Shown here piece after piece: positions 24,109 through 32,659 of a stretch of 38,249 nucleotides of DNA; the stretch's first letter is position 1, and each line of letters starts with the position of its first letter. The translations under genes were made by a program, and so were the position numbers. The stretch covers positions 15,474 to 53,722 of the forward strand of contig DGOE01000085.1 in NCBI GenBank assembly GCA_002389295.1, given 5' to 3'. The notes beneath the pieces were generated by a model. The model ran no database searches. It was given only the letters and a program-made list of their open reading frames with translations, and had not been told where the DNA came from. The stretch comes from Flavobacteriales bacterium UBA4474. Lineage in GTDB: Bacteria > Bacteroidota > Bacteroidia > Flavobacteriales_D > Sanyastnellaceae.

Positions 24109-26031
24109 TTACTTCTCTTCGCTGACTTCTTCAAAGTCCACGTCGGTGACTTCCTCGTCACTGGCGCCGCCTTCTGCAGAGGGGCCTGCACCTTCTCCAC
24201 CTGGTGCACCTTCAGCACCGGCGGCCTGGCTGGCCTTGTACATCTCTTCGCTGGCGGCTGAGAAAGCCTGATTCAACCCTTCAATGCCTGCTTTGCAGCG
24301 GTCGATGTCCTGTGCAGCGTGGGCTTCTTTGAGGTCCGCGATGGCGGCTTCGATGGGGCCTTTCTTGTCTTCGGGCAATTTGTCGCCGAACTCCCCGAGT
24401 TGCTTCTCGGTTTGGAAAATCAGGCTGTCGGCCTGGTTCAAAACCTCCACGCGCTCCTTGGCTTCCTTGTCGGAATCCGCATTGGCTGCAGCCTCGTCCT
24501 TCATCTTCTGGATTTCGGCATCGCTCAAGCCGCTCGATGCTTCGATGCGGATGCGCTGTTCCTTGCCCGTGGCCTTGTCGGCGGCACTGACGTTGATGAT
24601 GCCGTTGGCGTCGATGTCAAAGGAGACTTCGATTTGTGGCACACCGCGGGGAGCAGGGGGGATGTCGGCCAACTGGAACCGTCCGATGGAGCGGTTGTCG
24701 TTTGCCATCGAGCGCTCGCCTTGCAGGACGTTGATGTCCACACTGGGCTGGTTGTCGCTCGCGGTAGAGAATGTTTCGCTCTTCTTGGTGGGGATGGTCG
24801 TGTTGGCTTCAATCAACTTGGTCATCACACCGCCCATGGTCTCGATTCCGAGAGAGAGTGGCGTGACGTCGAGCAAGAGGACATCCTTCACATCACCACT
24901 GAGTACACCGCCTTGGATGGCAGCGCCTACAGCGACCACCTCATCGGGGTTGACCCCTTTGGACGGCTCCTTTCCAAAGAACGCCTTGACGGCATCTTGG
25001 ACGGAAGGAATCCGGGTGGATCCACCCACAAGGATCACCTCGTCGATGTCACTGTTGTCCAGTCCGGCAGCCTTCATGGCCGTGCGGCAGGGCTCGATGG
25101 TGCGCTTGATCAAAGAATCCGCGAGTTGCTCGAACTTGGAGCGGCTCAGGGAGCGGACCAGGTGCTTGGGCACGCCGTCGACCGGCATGATGTAGGGCAA
25201 ATTGATCTCTGTGCTGTTGGTGCTGCTGAGCTCGATTTTGGCCTTTTCAGCCCCTTCCTTGAGGCGTTGCAGTGCCATGGGATCCTTACTCAGGTCCAAT
25301 CCGCCATTCTCTTGCTTGAACTCTTCGACGAGCCAGTCGATGATGGTTTGGTCAAAATCGTCACCGCCGAGGTGGGTGTCGCCATCCGTTGAAAGGACTT
25401 CGAAGACGCCGTCTCCCAGTTCGAGGATGCTCACGTCATGGGTACCGCCGCCGAGGTCGAACACCACGATTTTCTGGTCTGTCGACTTCTTGTCGAGGCC
25501 ATAGGCCAGAGCCGCAGCCGTGGGCTCGTTGATGATGCGCTTCACTTCGAGTCCGGCGATCTCACCGGCCTCCTTGGTGGCCTGTCGCTGGCTGTCGTTG
25601 AAGTACGCGGGCACAGTGATGACCGCTCCGGTCACTTCCGCGCCCAGGTAATCTTCAGCGGTCTTCTTCATCTTCTGCAGGATCATCGCGCTGATTTCCT
25701 GCGGGCTGTAGTTGCGGTCGTCAATTTTGATCCGCGCCGTGCCGCCGTCGGCCTCCACCACGTCGTATGGGACGCGGCCAGCTTCAGTTCCGACCTCTTT
25801 GAACATCTGTCCCATGAAACGCTTCACGGAATAAATGGTCTTGGTGGGGTTTGTAATGGCCTGGCGCTTGGCGGGATCACCGACCTTGCGCTCTCCATCT
25901 TGTACAAAGGCGACGATGGAAGGGGTGGTCCTTTTGCCTTCGCTGTTGTTGATGACGACGGGCTCGTTGCCCTCCATGACGGCGACGCAGGAGTTGGTCG
26001 TTCCGAGGTCGATGCCGATGATTTTGCTCAT
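24109..26031 (-). CDS. dnaK: Molecular chaperone DnaK (Hsp70)
   Basis: ATP-dependent chaperone of the cytoplasm that works with DnaJ and GrpE. 640 residues, full length. It starts MSKIIGIDLGTTNSCVAVMEG (phosphate 1 loop), with the linker and hinge signatures IFDLGGGT-type VFDLGGGTHDVS and VGGSTRIPSVQ. The substrate domain has the DVTPLSLGIETMGG start and the acidic end EEVTDVDFEEVSEEK. The gene is monocistronic, ends at a strong terminator, and has no grpE or dnaJ nearby. ATG at 26031 is the conserved start; the extension to 26103 was rejected. No CIRCE element was seen. Confidence 0.98.
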   Translation of the reverse strand: MSKIIGIDLGTTNSCVAVMEGNEPVVINNSEGKRTTPSIVAFVQDGERKVGDPAKRQAITNPTKTIYSVKRFMGQMFKEVGTEAGRVPYDVVEADGGTARIKIDDRNYSPQEISAMILQKMKKTAEDYLGAEVTGAVITVPAYFNDSQRQATKEAGEIAGLEVKRIINEPTAAALAYGLDKKSTDQKIVVFDLGGGTHDVSILELGDGVFEVLSTDGDTHLGGDDFDQTIIDWLVEEFKQENGGLDLSKDPMALQRLKEGAEKAKIELSSTNSTEINLPYIMPVDGVPKHLVRSLSRSKFEQLADSLIKRTIEPCRTAMKAAGLDNSDIDEVILVGGSTRIPSVQDAVKAFFGKEPSKGVNPDEVVAVGAAIQGGVLSGDVKDVLLLDVTPLSLGIETMGGVMTKLIEANTTIPTKKSETFSTASDNQPSVDINVLQGERSMANDNRSIGRFQLADIPPAPRGVPQIEVSFDIDANGIINVSAADKATGKEQRIRIEASSGLSDAEIQKMKDEAAANADSDKEAKERVEVLNQADSLIFQTEKQLGEFGDKLPEDKKGPIEAAIADLKEAHAAQDIDRCKAGIEGLNQAFSAASEEMYKASQAAGAEGAPGGEGAGPSAEGGASDEEVTDVDFEEVSEEK

Positions 26032-26116
26032 ATGAGGAATTTGTAGGGTTGACTTATTCAGGTGCCTTTCGGCTCGCCGGACTATAGACAAATGCAGTGC
26101 CAATGGTGAATCCGCC

Positions 26117-26130
26117 TGTCACGACTGACA
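26117..26130. promoter_or_regulatory. Operator-like inverted repeat upstream of dnaK
   Basis: TGTCA, four bases, TGACA: a perfect 5+5 inverted repeat 86 bases before dnaK and 75 bases before the gene at 26206. No known factor can be named. It does not match the HrcA or the sigma-32 sites. Confidence 0.25.
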
Positions 26131-26190
26131 TCTTGTCCGGGTTGAGCAGGGATTGATGACATTTCCGTCAATGCTGGCGGGCCCAGGGTG

Positions 26191-26198
26191 CATCTTTG
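26191..26198 (+). promoter_or_regulatory. -7-like element CATCTTTG
   Basis: CATCTTTG fits TAnnTTTG with one mismatch and ends seven bases before the ATG at 26206, supporting that start instead of the GTG at 26188. Confidence 0.35.
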
Positions 26199-26205
26199 TC
26201 ACCTC

Positions 26206-26985
26206 ATGCTGACAGCAGATGACAGGGGAATTCCCTTCGATGTGGAAGCAGTGCCCCAGCGCATTGTCAGTTTGGTGCCTTCATTGTCAGAGACGCTGGT
26301 GGATCTCGGCGCCGAAGACCGCATTGTAGGCGTGACCAAATTTTGCATTCATCCGGACCACCTGCGGCGGGAGCGGGAACGGATTGGCGGCACCAAGGGG
26401 GTCAATGTGGCCGCCATCATGGACCTGCGCCCCGATTTGGTGTTGGCCAATTTGGAAGAGAACGATGCCCAGGATGTCATGGCCCTTGAAATTGCGGGCG
26501 TACCCTGCTGGGTGTGCGATGTGCGTTCGGTGGAGCGGGCCTTTCGGCTGCTGTCGGAATTGGGGCAGTTGGTGGGCTGCGGGGAAGCTGGCCGACTCAT
26601 GGAGCGCGAAGTGCGCCGTACATGGCAAAATGCGCGGGCGGACTTTCAGCCTGTGCGTCCAAAGGTGGCCTATGCTGTCTGGCGAAACCCTTGGATGTGG
26701 GCAGGCACTGATGCGTACATCCAGGATGTGCTGCGGTGGTGGGGATGGACGCCATGGCCGCAAGAACCGAGGTACCCTGAAAAGACCATGGAGGCTATTT
26801 CATTGCAGGGCATGGATGAATTGCTGCTGCCTTCTGAACCTTTTCCTTTCAAAGCGGCCCATCAGGCGGAGTGTGCCGGAATGCCCTCGCGGTTGGTTGA
26901 TGGGGAAATGTTCAGTTGGTACGGGAGCCGGATGCGCCTTGTTCCGGATTACATGCTTTCCACGATGGGAAAGGAAGCGGAATGA
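26206..26985 (+). CDS. Helical-backbone metal-receptor (BtuF/FepB-like) protein without signal peptide
   Basis: 259 residues of the PF01497-type periplasmic binding fold: RIVSLVPSLSETLVDLGAEDRIVGVTKF near the start, then IMDLRPDLVLAN and a C-terminal half with WAGTDAYIQDVLRWWGW. Classical members bind cobalamin or siderophores for an ABC transporter, but this one has no signal peptide or lipobox and no transporter next to it, so it may bind a ligand in the cytoplasm or be a stand-alone member common in Bacteroidota. It is followed after 63 bases by a dehydrogenase gene. ATG at 26206 is preferred over GTG 26188. Confidence 0.85.
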   Translation: MLTADDRGIPFDVEAVPQRIVSLVPSLSETLVDLGAEDRIVGVTKFCIHPDHLRRERERIGGTKGVNVAAIMDLRPDLVLANLEENDAQDVMALEIAGVPCWVCDVRSVERAFRLLSELGQLVGCGEAGRLMEREVRRTWQNARADFQPVRPKVAYAVWRNPWMWAGTDAYIQDVLRWWGWTPWPQEPRYPEKTMEAISLQGMDELLLPSEPFPFKAAHQAECAGMPSRLVDGEMFSWYGSRMRLVPDYMLSTMGKEAE

Positions 26986-27048
26986 TTTGAAATGCCGACT
27001 TTTGGCATCTCCGGGCATCGATGATGTTGCCTGGACAAGCACCAGCGT

Positions 27049-28107
27049 ATGAATTCTACACCACTCAGTTTTGCCGTGGTGGGCATGGGGCACATCGGCA
27101 AGCGGCACGCAGAGATGGTTCGCCGTCAACCGGATTGCACCTTTGTGGCTGGATGTGATATCCGGCCTGCGGAGGTGCTGGGTCTGCAAGGTGATGTCCC
27201 TTTTTATTCGGATTTGTCAGCCATGCTGGCGGCCCATCCCGATGTGGATGTCGTCAGCATTTGTACGCCCAATGGGCGGCACGCCGAGCAGGCCCTCGAG
27301 GTATTGGAAGCCGGACACCACGTGATCATCGAAAAGCCGATGGCACTGACCCGGAACGATGGCGAAAGGCTGTTGCACAAGGCGTTGGAAGTGGGGCGGC
27401 AGGTGTTTTGCGTCATGCAGAACCGTTACAGTCCCCCGAGCATTTGGCTCAAAGGGTTGGTGGATTCGGGGAAGCTGGGCAAGATCCACATGGTGCAAGT
27501 CAATTGTTTCTGGAACCGGGATGACCGCTATTACAGCAAAATTCCCTGGAAGGGCACACTGGACATGGACGGAGGGACCTTGTTTACCCAGTTCAGTCAC
27601 TTTGTGGACATCGTCTATTGGTTGTTTGGCGACATGGAGCATTTCCATGCGCGGTTTGCCGACTTCAACCATCAGCACAACACGGATTTTGAAGATTCCG
27701 GACTCGTTTCTTTTGCGTTCGTCCAAGGTGGTTTGGGGACCCTTCAGTTCTCGACGGCTGTGGCGGATGCCAATTTCGAAAGCTCACTGACCATCATTGC
27801 TGAAAACGGCACGGTGAAAGTGGGAGGGCAGTATATGAACGAGATTGAATACTGCCACATCAGGGACTACACCATGCCCGAGTTGCCGGCGTCCAATCCC
27901 GCCAATGACTATGGCCACTACAAAGGGAGTGCAGCCAACCATGGATACGTCTTTCAGAATGTCTACGACACCCTGCGGGGCAAGGGTAAAATCTCGACCA
28001 ACGCGCTCGAAGGGCTCAAGGTGGTGGACATCATTGAGCGGATTTATGCAGCAGCTGATCGCGGCTTGAAGGTGCCCTTGCGACAGGGAGAGCGGTCGGT
28101 ATCCTGA
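27049..28107 (+). CDS. Gfo/Idh/MocA oxidoreductase, WlbA/WbpB-like
   Basis: 352 residues, NAD(P)-dependent. The Rossmann fold has G-M-G-H-I-G at residues 12-17, and the catalytic E95-K96-P97 follows ICTPNGRHAEQALEVLEAG. The segment FWNRDDRYY ... WKGTLDMDGGTLFTQFSHFVD is close to the UDP-N-acetylglucosaminuronate 3-dehydrogenases (WlbA/WbpB) of surface polysaccharide pathways, so a nucleotide-sugar substrate is likely. No partner aminotransferase or acetyltransferase lies in the window. It overlaps no gene; its stop lies one base from the stop of the convergent gene. Confidence 0.88.
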   Translation: MNSTPLSFAVVGMGHIGKRHAEMVRRQPDCTFVAGCDIRPAEVLGLQGDVPFYSDLSAMLAAHPDVDVVSICTPNGRHAEQALEVLEAGHHVIIEKPMALTRNDGERLLHKALEVGRQVFCVMQNRYSPPSIWLKGLVDSGKLGKIHMVQVNCFWNRDDRYYSKIPWKGTLDMDGGTLFTQFSHFVDIVYWLFGDMEHFHARFADFNHQHNTDFEDSGLVSFAFVQGGLGTLQFSTAVADANFESSLTIIAENGTVKVGGQYMNEIEYCHIRDYTMPELPASNPANDYGHYKGSAANHGYVFQNVYDTLRGKGKISTNALEGLKVVDIIERIYAAADRGLKVPLRQGERSVS

Positions 28108-28108
28108 T

Positions 28109-29905
28109 TCAGATTTCGATGCCCACCAAGGTGGCATCGTCGACTTTGGCGTTGGCGCCTTTCCAAATCAGCAAGGTCTGTTGAATGGCCTTTTCTCGTT
28201 CATTCCTTTGGAGGGCTGATTTGTCTGCAAGTATATCGGCCAGCCGTTTCCGGCCCAGTTTTCGATTGAGTTCACCACCAAATTGGTCGCGTACGCCATC
28301 TGTAGCCATGTAGAATTGATCGCCCGGTTCAAAGGGGACAATGTGTTGTGCAAACGCGACTTCACCGGCGTGTCTCATGCTGTGTTCTTGGATTTCAATG
28401 CTGCCCCGGGTGCCCCTGAAAATTTGGGTCTCCCCATTCCTCACCAGAAACAGGTCGCCCCGGGCTCCTGCAAACTCGAGCACACCGGCCTTGTCATCGA
28501 TGGTGATGATGCCTGCATCAAATCCGTACATGTGAAGGTGGCCGGGGTTCACCTTCATGCGCTCCCCAAAATCGCGGTGGAAGTGCTGGAGAATGGAGCT
28601 GGGGTCGGGTTGAGGCAGTGCAACGAATGCACGGTTGATCAGCGTCGAACCCATCAGGGAAACCATGGCCCCTGGAATGCCGTGTCCGGTGCTGTCGATC
28701 AATGCCAGGGTGCGCCGCTGGTTTTTTTCTGCTGTGAAGAGGAAGTCTCCCCCCATGATGTCCCGAGGCCTTTCAACCAAAATGGAGTTGGGAAAAATGG
28801 AAGCCATCTCGGCTTTTCCAGGGAGGGCTACATCCAAAATTCTTTTGGCGCTGATGACGCCTCCCGTAATGTGCACCAGGTTCTTTCTCACTTGCTCTGC
28901 CAGCCTCTTGCGCTGCTGGCTTTCCTCTTCCAGTTTATTGTTGACGATGCTGATGGCATGCGTACGTTCTATCACCCTTGCTTCCAGCAAGTCTACATGC
29001 TCGCGCAACCGCTGCTCGAAGGTGACCCGCTCGGTGATGTCTTGCAGGGTGACAAGAATGACGTCAGTGAGGTTGGAGGGGGTGTTGAATTCGATGGAAA
29101 GGTGGGTGCTGGTCCCGTTGGCTTCAATGCTGAATTCGCCCAGAATGCTGTCTTTGACCATGCCGAGCTCATTGAATTCAGCAGCGGTGGTTTTAGCATC
29201 CAGTGGAACAATCCGGTCTACAAATTCGGATGAGAGCACCACCGGATGCTGCAATTGGAGCAGGGTATAAGCCTTCTCGTTGTTTAATTCCCATTGAATG
29301 GCATGCAGGCACTGTCTGATGAGGGGAACCAGCTCCTCGGAACTTTTTGTGTTGTTTGCTGCAAGAATTTTGGCTTTGGCGCGAAGGAATTGATGGCTGC
29401 GGCCAGTGAGCATGCCCGCTCCTGCGTTGTGGAAGAGGGTGCGCCAAACGTCGGCCTCGTCTTCCGCCAATTTCAACGCGGCGGTCAAATTCCTCGACGG
29501 CTGAACCTCCCGTGCCATGCATCGCCGCATGCGCTGGTGGAGCATGGCATGGCCACTGTCGAAATCGTGGAAATCGTCGGCAGGCAGTGCCATAATGTCA
29601 TCCAGATCCGCCCGGTTTGATTTTGTAGCAATGATGACGGGAACCAACGGGTACAGGGACCGGATATCCCTCAAATTGAGGCCGGTTTTGTCTGCGGATT
29701 TTGATGCGTGCAGGACGATGAGTTGCGGAGGCTTGCTCGTGGGCAGCGCGCTCCATTGCGAGCGTACCTGATCTGCATCGTCAAAACCGGGCAAGGTCTC
29801 TACCCCCCAGGCGTCATTTTCCTCGTCAGCGACTGAAACCACACGTTCCGCCAAGCCCTCCCAGCGAACTTGAGAATTTGGGGTGAGCAGTTTCAAGGAT
29901 AACAT
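28109..29905 (-). CDS. SpoIIE-type PP2C phosphatase with pseudo-receiver and PAS-like parts
   Basis: 598 residues, cytoplasmic. The N-terminal 130 residues look like a receiver domain without the phospho-acceptor: the LIVLHASKS strand carries no Asp at the usual place. Residues 150-295 look PAS-like, 296-340 form a coiled coil, and 355-595 are a SpoIIE-type PP2C domain with metal residues in MGGDF (D387) and DSTGHG (D404), then FYMATDGVRDQFGG and the end VDDATLVGIEI. Such proteins dephosphorylate anti-sigma-factor antagonists or similar partners. It is the last gene of the signalling operon. ATG at 29905 is preferred since AAATTTG lies four bases upstream; an ATG at 29926 is also in frame. 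Confidence 0.88.
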   Translation of the reverse strand: MLSLKLLTPNSQVRWEGLAERVVSVADEENDAWGVETLPGFDDADQVRSQWSALPTSKPPQLIVLHASKSADKTGLNLRDIRSLYPLVPVIIATKSNRADLDDIMALPADDFHDFDSGHAMLHQRMRRCMAREVQPSRNLTAALKLAEDEADVWRTLFHNAGAGMLTGRSHQFLRAKAKILAANNTKSSEELVPLIRQCLHAIQWELNNEKAYTLLQLQHPVVLSSEFVDRIVPLDAKTTAAEFNELGMVKDSILGEFSIEANGTSTHLSIEFNTPSNLTDVILVTLQDITERVTFEQRLREHVDLLEARVIERTHAISIVNNKLEEESQQRKRLAEQVRKNLVHITGGVISAKRILDVALPGKAEMASIFPNSILVERPRDIMGGDFLFTAEKNQRRTLALIDSTGHGIPGAMVSLMGSTLINRAFVALPQPDPSSILQHFHRDFGERMKVNPGHLHMYGFDAGIITIDDKAGVLEFAGARGDLFLVRNGETQIFRGTRGSIEIQEHSMRHAGEVAFAQHIVPFEPGDQFYMATDGVRDQFGGELNRKLGRKRLADILADKSALQRNEREKAIQQTLLIWKGANAKVDDATLVGIEI

Positions 29906-29987
29906 GAAACAAATTTCGCGTTTCATGCCGTTCAGGCTTGTCGTCCTCGCTGGACGCCCAACAGTCGGATTCGTCTTATTTAGACGC

Positions 29988-30656
29988 TTACGTTCCTGAT
30001 TTTGTGGGGTCTGCTCCTCCTGGAGACAGGTCGTGGAGCAGGATGTATTTGACCAGGTCTGAATTGCTCTTTAGGCGCATCTTTTCCAGAATCCTGCTGC
30101 GGTAGGTACTGACGGTCTTGATGCTCAAACTCAGTTGGGTGGCGATTTCGGTCATCGTTTTGCCCTCTCCGATGAAAAGGAGCACTTCATATTCCCGATC
30201 TGACAAGCTTTTGTGCGGCAGCTCGCTGTCATCCTTGGCCATTTCCTCTATCATCAGTCGGGTCAAATCGGCGCTGATGAATTGTTTGCCGGACACGATG
30301 GTGCGCATGGCCTCTTCCAAAACGTGGGGTGCACTGTCCTTGTGCAGGTAGCCCCTGGCACCTGCTTTGATCATGCGAATGGCGAATTGGTCTTCCGGAT
30401 ACATGCTCAATGCCAGCACAGCAATGTCTGGATACATGGACTGCACCTGCTTGAGTACTTCAAGCCCACTGCGGCCGGGCAGGCTGATGTCCAAGAGTAA
30501 CACATCGGGCGCTTGCTCCCTGAAAAGAGGGAACAACGCTTCTCCACTGGCCACGTCCGCGAGCACTTCGAAATCACCGAATGACTCGACAATTTGCTTC
30601 AATCCGGCCCTGACAATGTTGTGGTCGTCACAAAGCACCACTGTTTTCTTGCTCAT
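29988..30656 (-). CDS. NarL/FixJ (LuxR) family response regulator
   Basis: 222 residues. The receiver domain has the acidic pair D10-D11, phospho-acceptor D56 in DVLLLDISLPG and Lys in YLHKDS; the C-terminal LuxR helix-turn-helix (about 150-212) reads LSDREYEVLLFIGEGKTMTE, then IATQLSLSIKTVSTYRSRI. It is expected to be phosphorylated by the kinase encoded nine bases upstream and to bind DNA as a dimer. The promoter region of its targets is unknown. The gene is followed by the SpoIIE phosphatase gene. Confidence 0.95.
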   Translation of the reverse strand: MSKKTVVLCDDHNIVRAGLKQIVESFGDFEVLADVASGEALFPLFREQAPDVLLLDISLPGRSGLEVLKQVQSMYPDIAVLALSMYPEDQFAIRMIKAGARGYLHKDSAPHVLEEAMRTIVSGKQFISADLTRLMIEEMAKDDSELPHKSLSDREYEVLLFIGEGKTMTEIATQLSLSIKTVSTYRSRILEKMRLKSNSDLVKYILLHDLSPGGADPTKSGT

Positions 30657-30665
30657 TCTCTAAAT

Positions 30666-31826
30666 TTAAGGCGTTGTGGTTTGGGAGAAATATACCGAAA
30701 TCGAGGTCCCTTTCATGGTCTCCGATTCCACCTTGATCTTTCCTCCATGTGTCCGCGCCCGCTCGCGCATGCCAACCATGCCCAGCCCTTGGACCTGCTC
30801 GGAATCGCTGGGCGTCATGTCCATGCCCTTTCCATTGTCTCCAATTTCCAGGAGCAAGCCACCTTTGGTAGTGGACAGTCTGACATAGGCCAGACTGGAT
30901 TCGGCGTGTCGCGAAATATTGGTCAACGCTTCTTGAACGATCCGAAAGACATCGGTCCTCATGCCCTCGGATATTTCAGGCAGTGCGCTGCAGTGCAGTC
31001 CGCAGAATCCACCTTGTCTGAGGTTGAAGTCCTTGACCAGGGATTCCAGGCCCGCCTCCAAACCCACCTGATCCAGCACCACGGGCCGCAGGGCGTGGGC
31101 CAAGTTGCGGACCGACTTGATGGTGTCCGTATTCATGTCAATCAGGTCGGTGAGCTTGTTGTTGAGCTCCTTTGTGGTGTCTGATTCGCCCAGGTGCTTC
31201 ACCTTGCCTTGAATCCAGAACAGGCCCAACTTCAAAGCGGTCAATTCCTGTCCCAGTTGGTCATGAATGTCCCTGGAGAGGCTGCGCTTTTCTTCATCGC
31301 GTTCCTCTTCGACATGTCGCACGAGTGCCAGCAGCTCTTGGTTCAGGCGCAGTGCCTCTTTTTCTGCCAGCTCTCTCAATGTCCTGTCGCGAAAGCGGTT
31401 GATGACCTCTTCCAGTGCTTGAGGAAACAGGTCCAGGCGCTGCTTGGGGAGGTAGTCTGCTGCGCCTGCGCGCAAGTATTCGGCGGCTACTTCTTCCTCA
31501 CCCGCGCCAGTGATGACAATAAAGGGGGCTTCCGGACAATGTTCTGAGGCGAGCGCAATGGCTTCGAGTGCCAGGCCATCGGGAAGAACGTGGTCTGCAC
31601 AGATGAGGTGCGGGACTTTTTTTTCGAGTGCTTTTTTGAAGTCAGCGATGCTTTCCGCGCGCCTCACTTTAAGCGGTCGGGAGCAGAATTTGGCAGACTG
31701 TTTGAAAATAAGCGCATCGATGTCGTTGTCCTCCAAGTGGAGAACGTCCAACTTCTTTTTGCCTGCTGCATCCAGCAGCGGGTGGTTTATTGCGCTGACC
31801 TCAGCGGCATCGCCGGGGGGCTTCAT
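30666..31826 (-). CDS. Histidine kinase with N-terminal receiver domain (HisKA_3 type)
   Basis: 386 residues, soluble, no sensor or membrane segments. Residues 25-145 form a receiver domain with D78 in ICADHVLPDG and K128 in YLPK. A coiled-coil linker leads to the HisKA_3 dimerisation helix with the phosphorylated H188 in SLSRDIHDQLGQELTALKLG, and the HATPase domain closes with IGDNGKGMDM and GLGMVGMRERA. As the input comes through a receiver, it should accept phosphate from another kinase or be switched by it. The ATG overlaps the TPR gene by four bases (ATGA), and the response regulator gene follows after nine bases. Confidence 0.94.
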   Translation of the reverse strand: MKPPGDAAEVSAINHPLLDAAGKKKLDVLHLEDNDIDALIFKQSAKFCSRPLKVRRAESIADFKKALEKKVPHLICADHVLPDGLALEAIALASEHCPEAPFIVITGAGEEEVAAEYLRAGAADYLPKQRLDLFPQALEEVINRFRDRTLRELAEKEALRLNQELLALVRHVEEERDEEKRSLSRDIHDQLGQELTALKLGLFWIQGKVKHLGESDTTKELNNKLTDLIDMNTDTIKSVRNLAHALRPVVLDQVGLEAGLESLVKDFNLRQGGFCGLHCSALPEISEGMRTDVFRIVQEALTNISRHAESSLAYVRLSTTKGGLLLEIGDNGKGMDMTPSDSEQVQGLGMVGMRERARTHGGKIKVESETMKGTSISVYFSQTTTP

Positions 31827-32611
31827 CCCACGATTTGGCCGTAGGTGACCATGAAGCTTCTGTCGCCTTCAAAGATGGGCAGTCCGGATTCGAGCAGTTC
31901 TACAGCCCGCGCACGCTGTCCATCGGCATCGAGCTGCTCTGCGGTGCGGATGATGCCTGTCTTGAGCAAGGCTTCCATGGACTCGGTGAGTGGTTCGTCG
32001 CGGTAGAGCTCGGTTTCCTCGGATGCGGCAATGCGCCCGGTCATGCTGCCCATGAGTTGAGAGGCTGTGGCCCACTGCTGTTCGGCGTCTCTCGTCGAAC
32101 GGGCATAATAATTGGCCAGTCCCAGCATGATGTAGGCGGAGGGGTCCGTTTTGTCGAGCTTGGACAGGTATGAGTACATGCTTTTGGCACGCGTGTATTT
32201 CTCCGCATCCATCTCGGTGTCTGCGGCAGCAATGGCCTCAGCCCGCAATTCCTCAATGAAGTCAAGGAGGTCAGGGACGTACTCGTTTTCCTTGTCCTTT
32301 TTGATGAACTTGGTGCAGTACTTCAGGCTCTCTTTCAACGCTTTGGCATAGCTCTCCTTGAGCTCAGGGTCATCGCTTTGGTGGATTTTCAAGTACGCCC
32401 TTGCCATGTAGGCGTATGGCTCGGGATCTTTCTTTGTGCTTTCCTTTTCGGTGTACCCAATGGCCCTGAACAGGACGCGTTCATACTTGCCGTCCACCAG
32501 GTCTTCCAGCATGCGGCTGTATTTGGGGTCTTGGGCCTGCGCATTGGAGATGGAAAACATCATGGCGAACAGGGCCACCACAACACAAGGCAAACGAAGA
32601 ATTTCTCTCAT
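31823..32611 (-). CDS. Exported TPR-like protein (262 aa)
   Basis: First gene of the signalling operon. ATG at 32611 starts a signal peptide (LPCVVVALFAMMFSISNAQAQ) with cleavage at about residue 27. The rest is alpha-helical with TPR-like pairs, for example YTRAKSMYSYLSKLDKTDPSAY followed by LGLANYYARST, and QRARAVELLESGLPIF near the end. No enzymatic motif is seen. It may sense or scaffold in the periplasm for the coupled kinase, but the kinase is soluble, so the link is unclear. The longer frame to 32776 covers the divergent promoter region and was rejected. Confidence 0.8.
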   Translation of the reverse strand: MREILRLPCVVVALFAMMFSISNAQAQDPKYSRMLEDLVDGKYERVLFRAIGYTEKESTKKDPEPYAYMARAYLKIHQSDDPELKESYAKALKESLKYCTKFIKKDKENEYVPDLLDFIEELRAEAIAAADTEMDAEKYTRAKSMYSYLSKLDKTDPSAYIMLGLANYYARSTRDAEQQWATASQLMGSMTGRIAASEETELYRDEPLTESMEALLKTGIIRTAEQLDADGQRARAVELLESGLPIFEGDRSFMVTYGQIVG

Positions 32612-32617
32612 GATGTC

Positions 32618-32625
32618 CGAAGGTA
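32618..32625 (-). promoter_or_regulatory. -7-like element of the signalling operon
   Basis: Minus strand TACCTTCG, six bases before the ATG at 32611. It shares the TTCG ending with the promoter at 4610-4617. Confidence 0.35.
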
Positions 32626-32659
32626 GGAACACAAGCAGAATTCCAGGGGTTATTGCGGT

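Noticed and set aside
24319..25392. Plus-strand frame of 357 codons inside dnaK
   Set aside because: Complementary to dnaK, a frequent artefact of this gene.
26032..26205. CIRCE or sigma-32 heat-shock promoter upstream of dnaK
   Set aside because: Neither TTAGCACTC-N9-GAGTGCTAA nor the sigma-32 boxes could be found on either strand.
26990..27010. Short inverted repeat ATGCC-N7-GGCAT between two plus-strand genes
   Set aside because: Only five base pairs and no U-tract; too weak to call a terminator.
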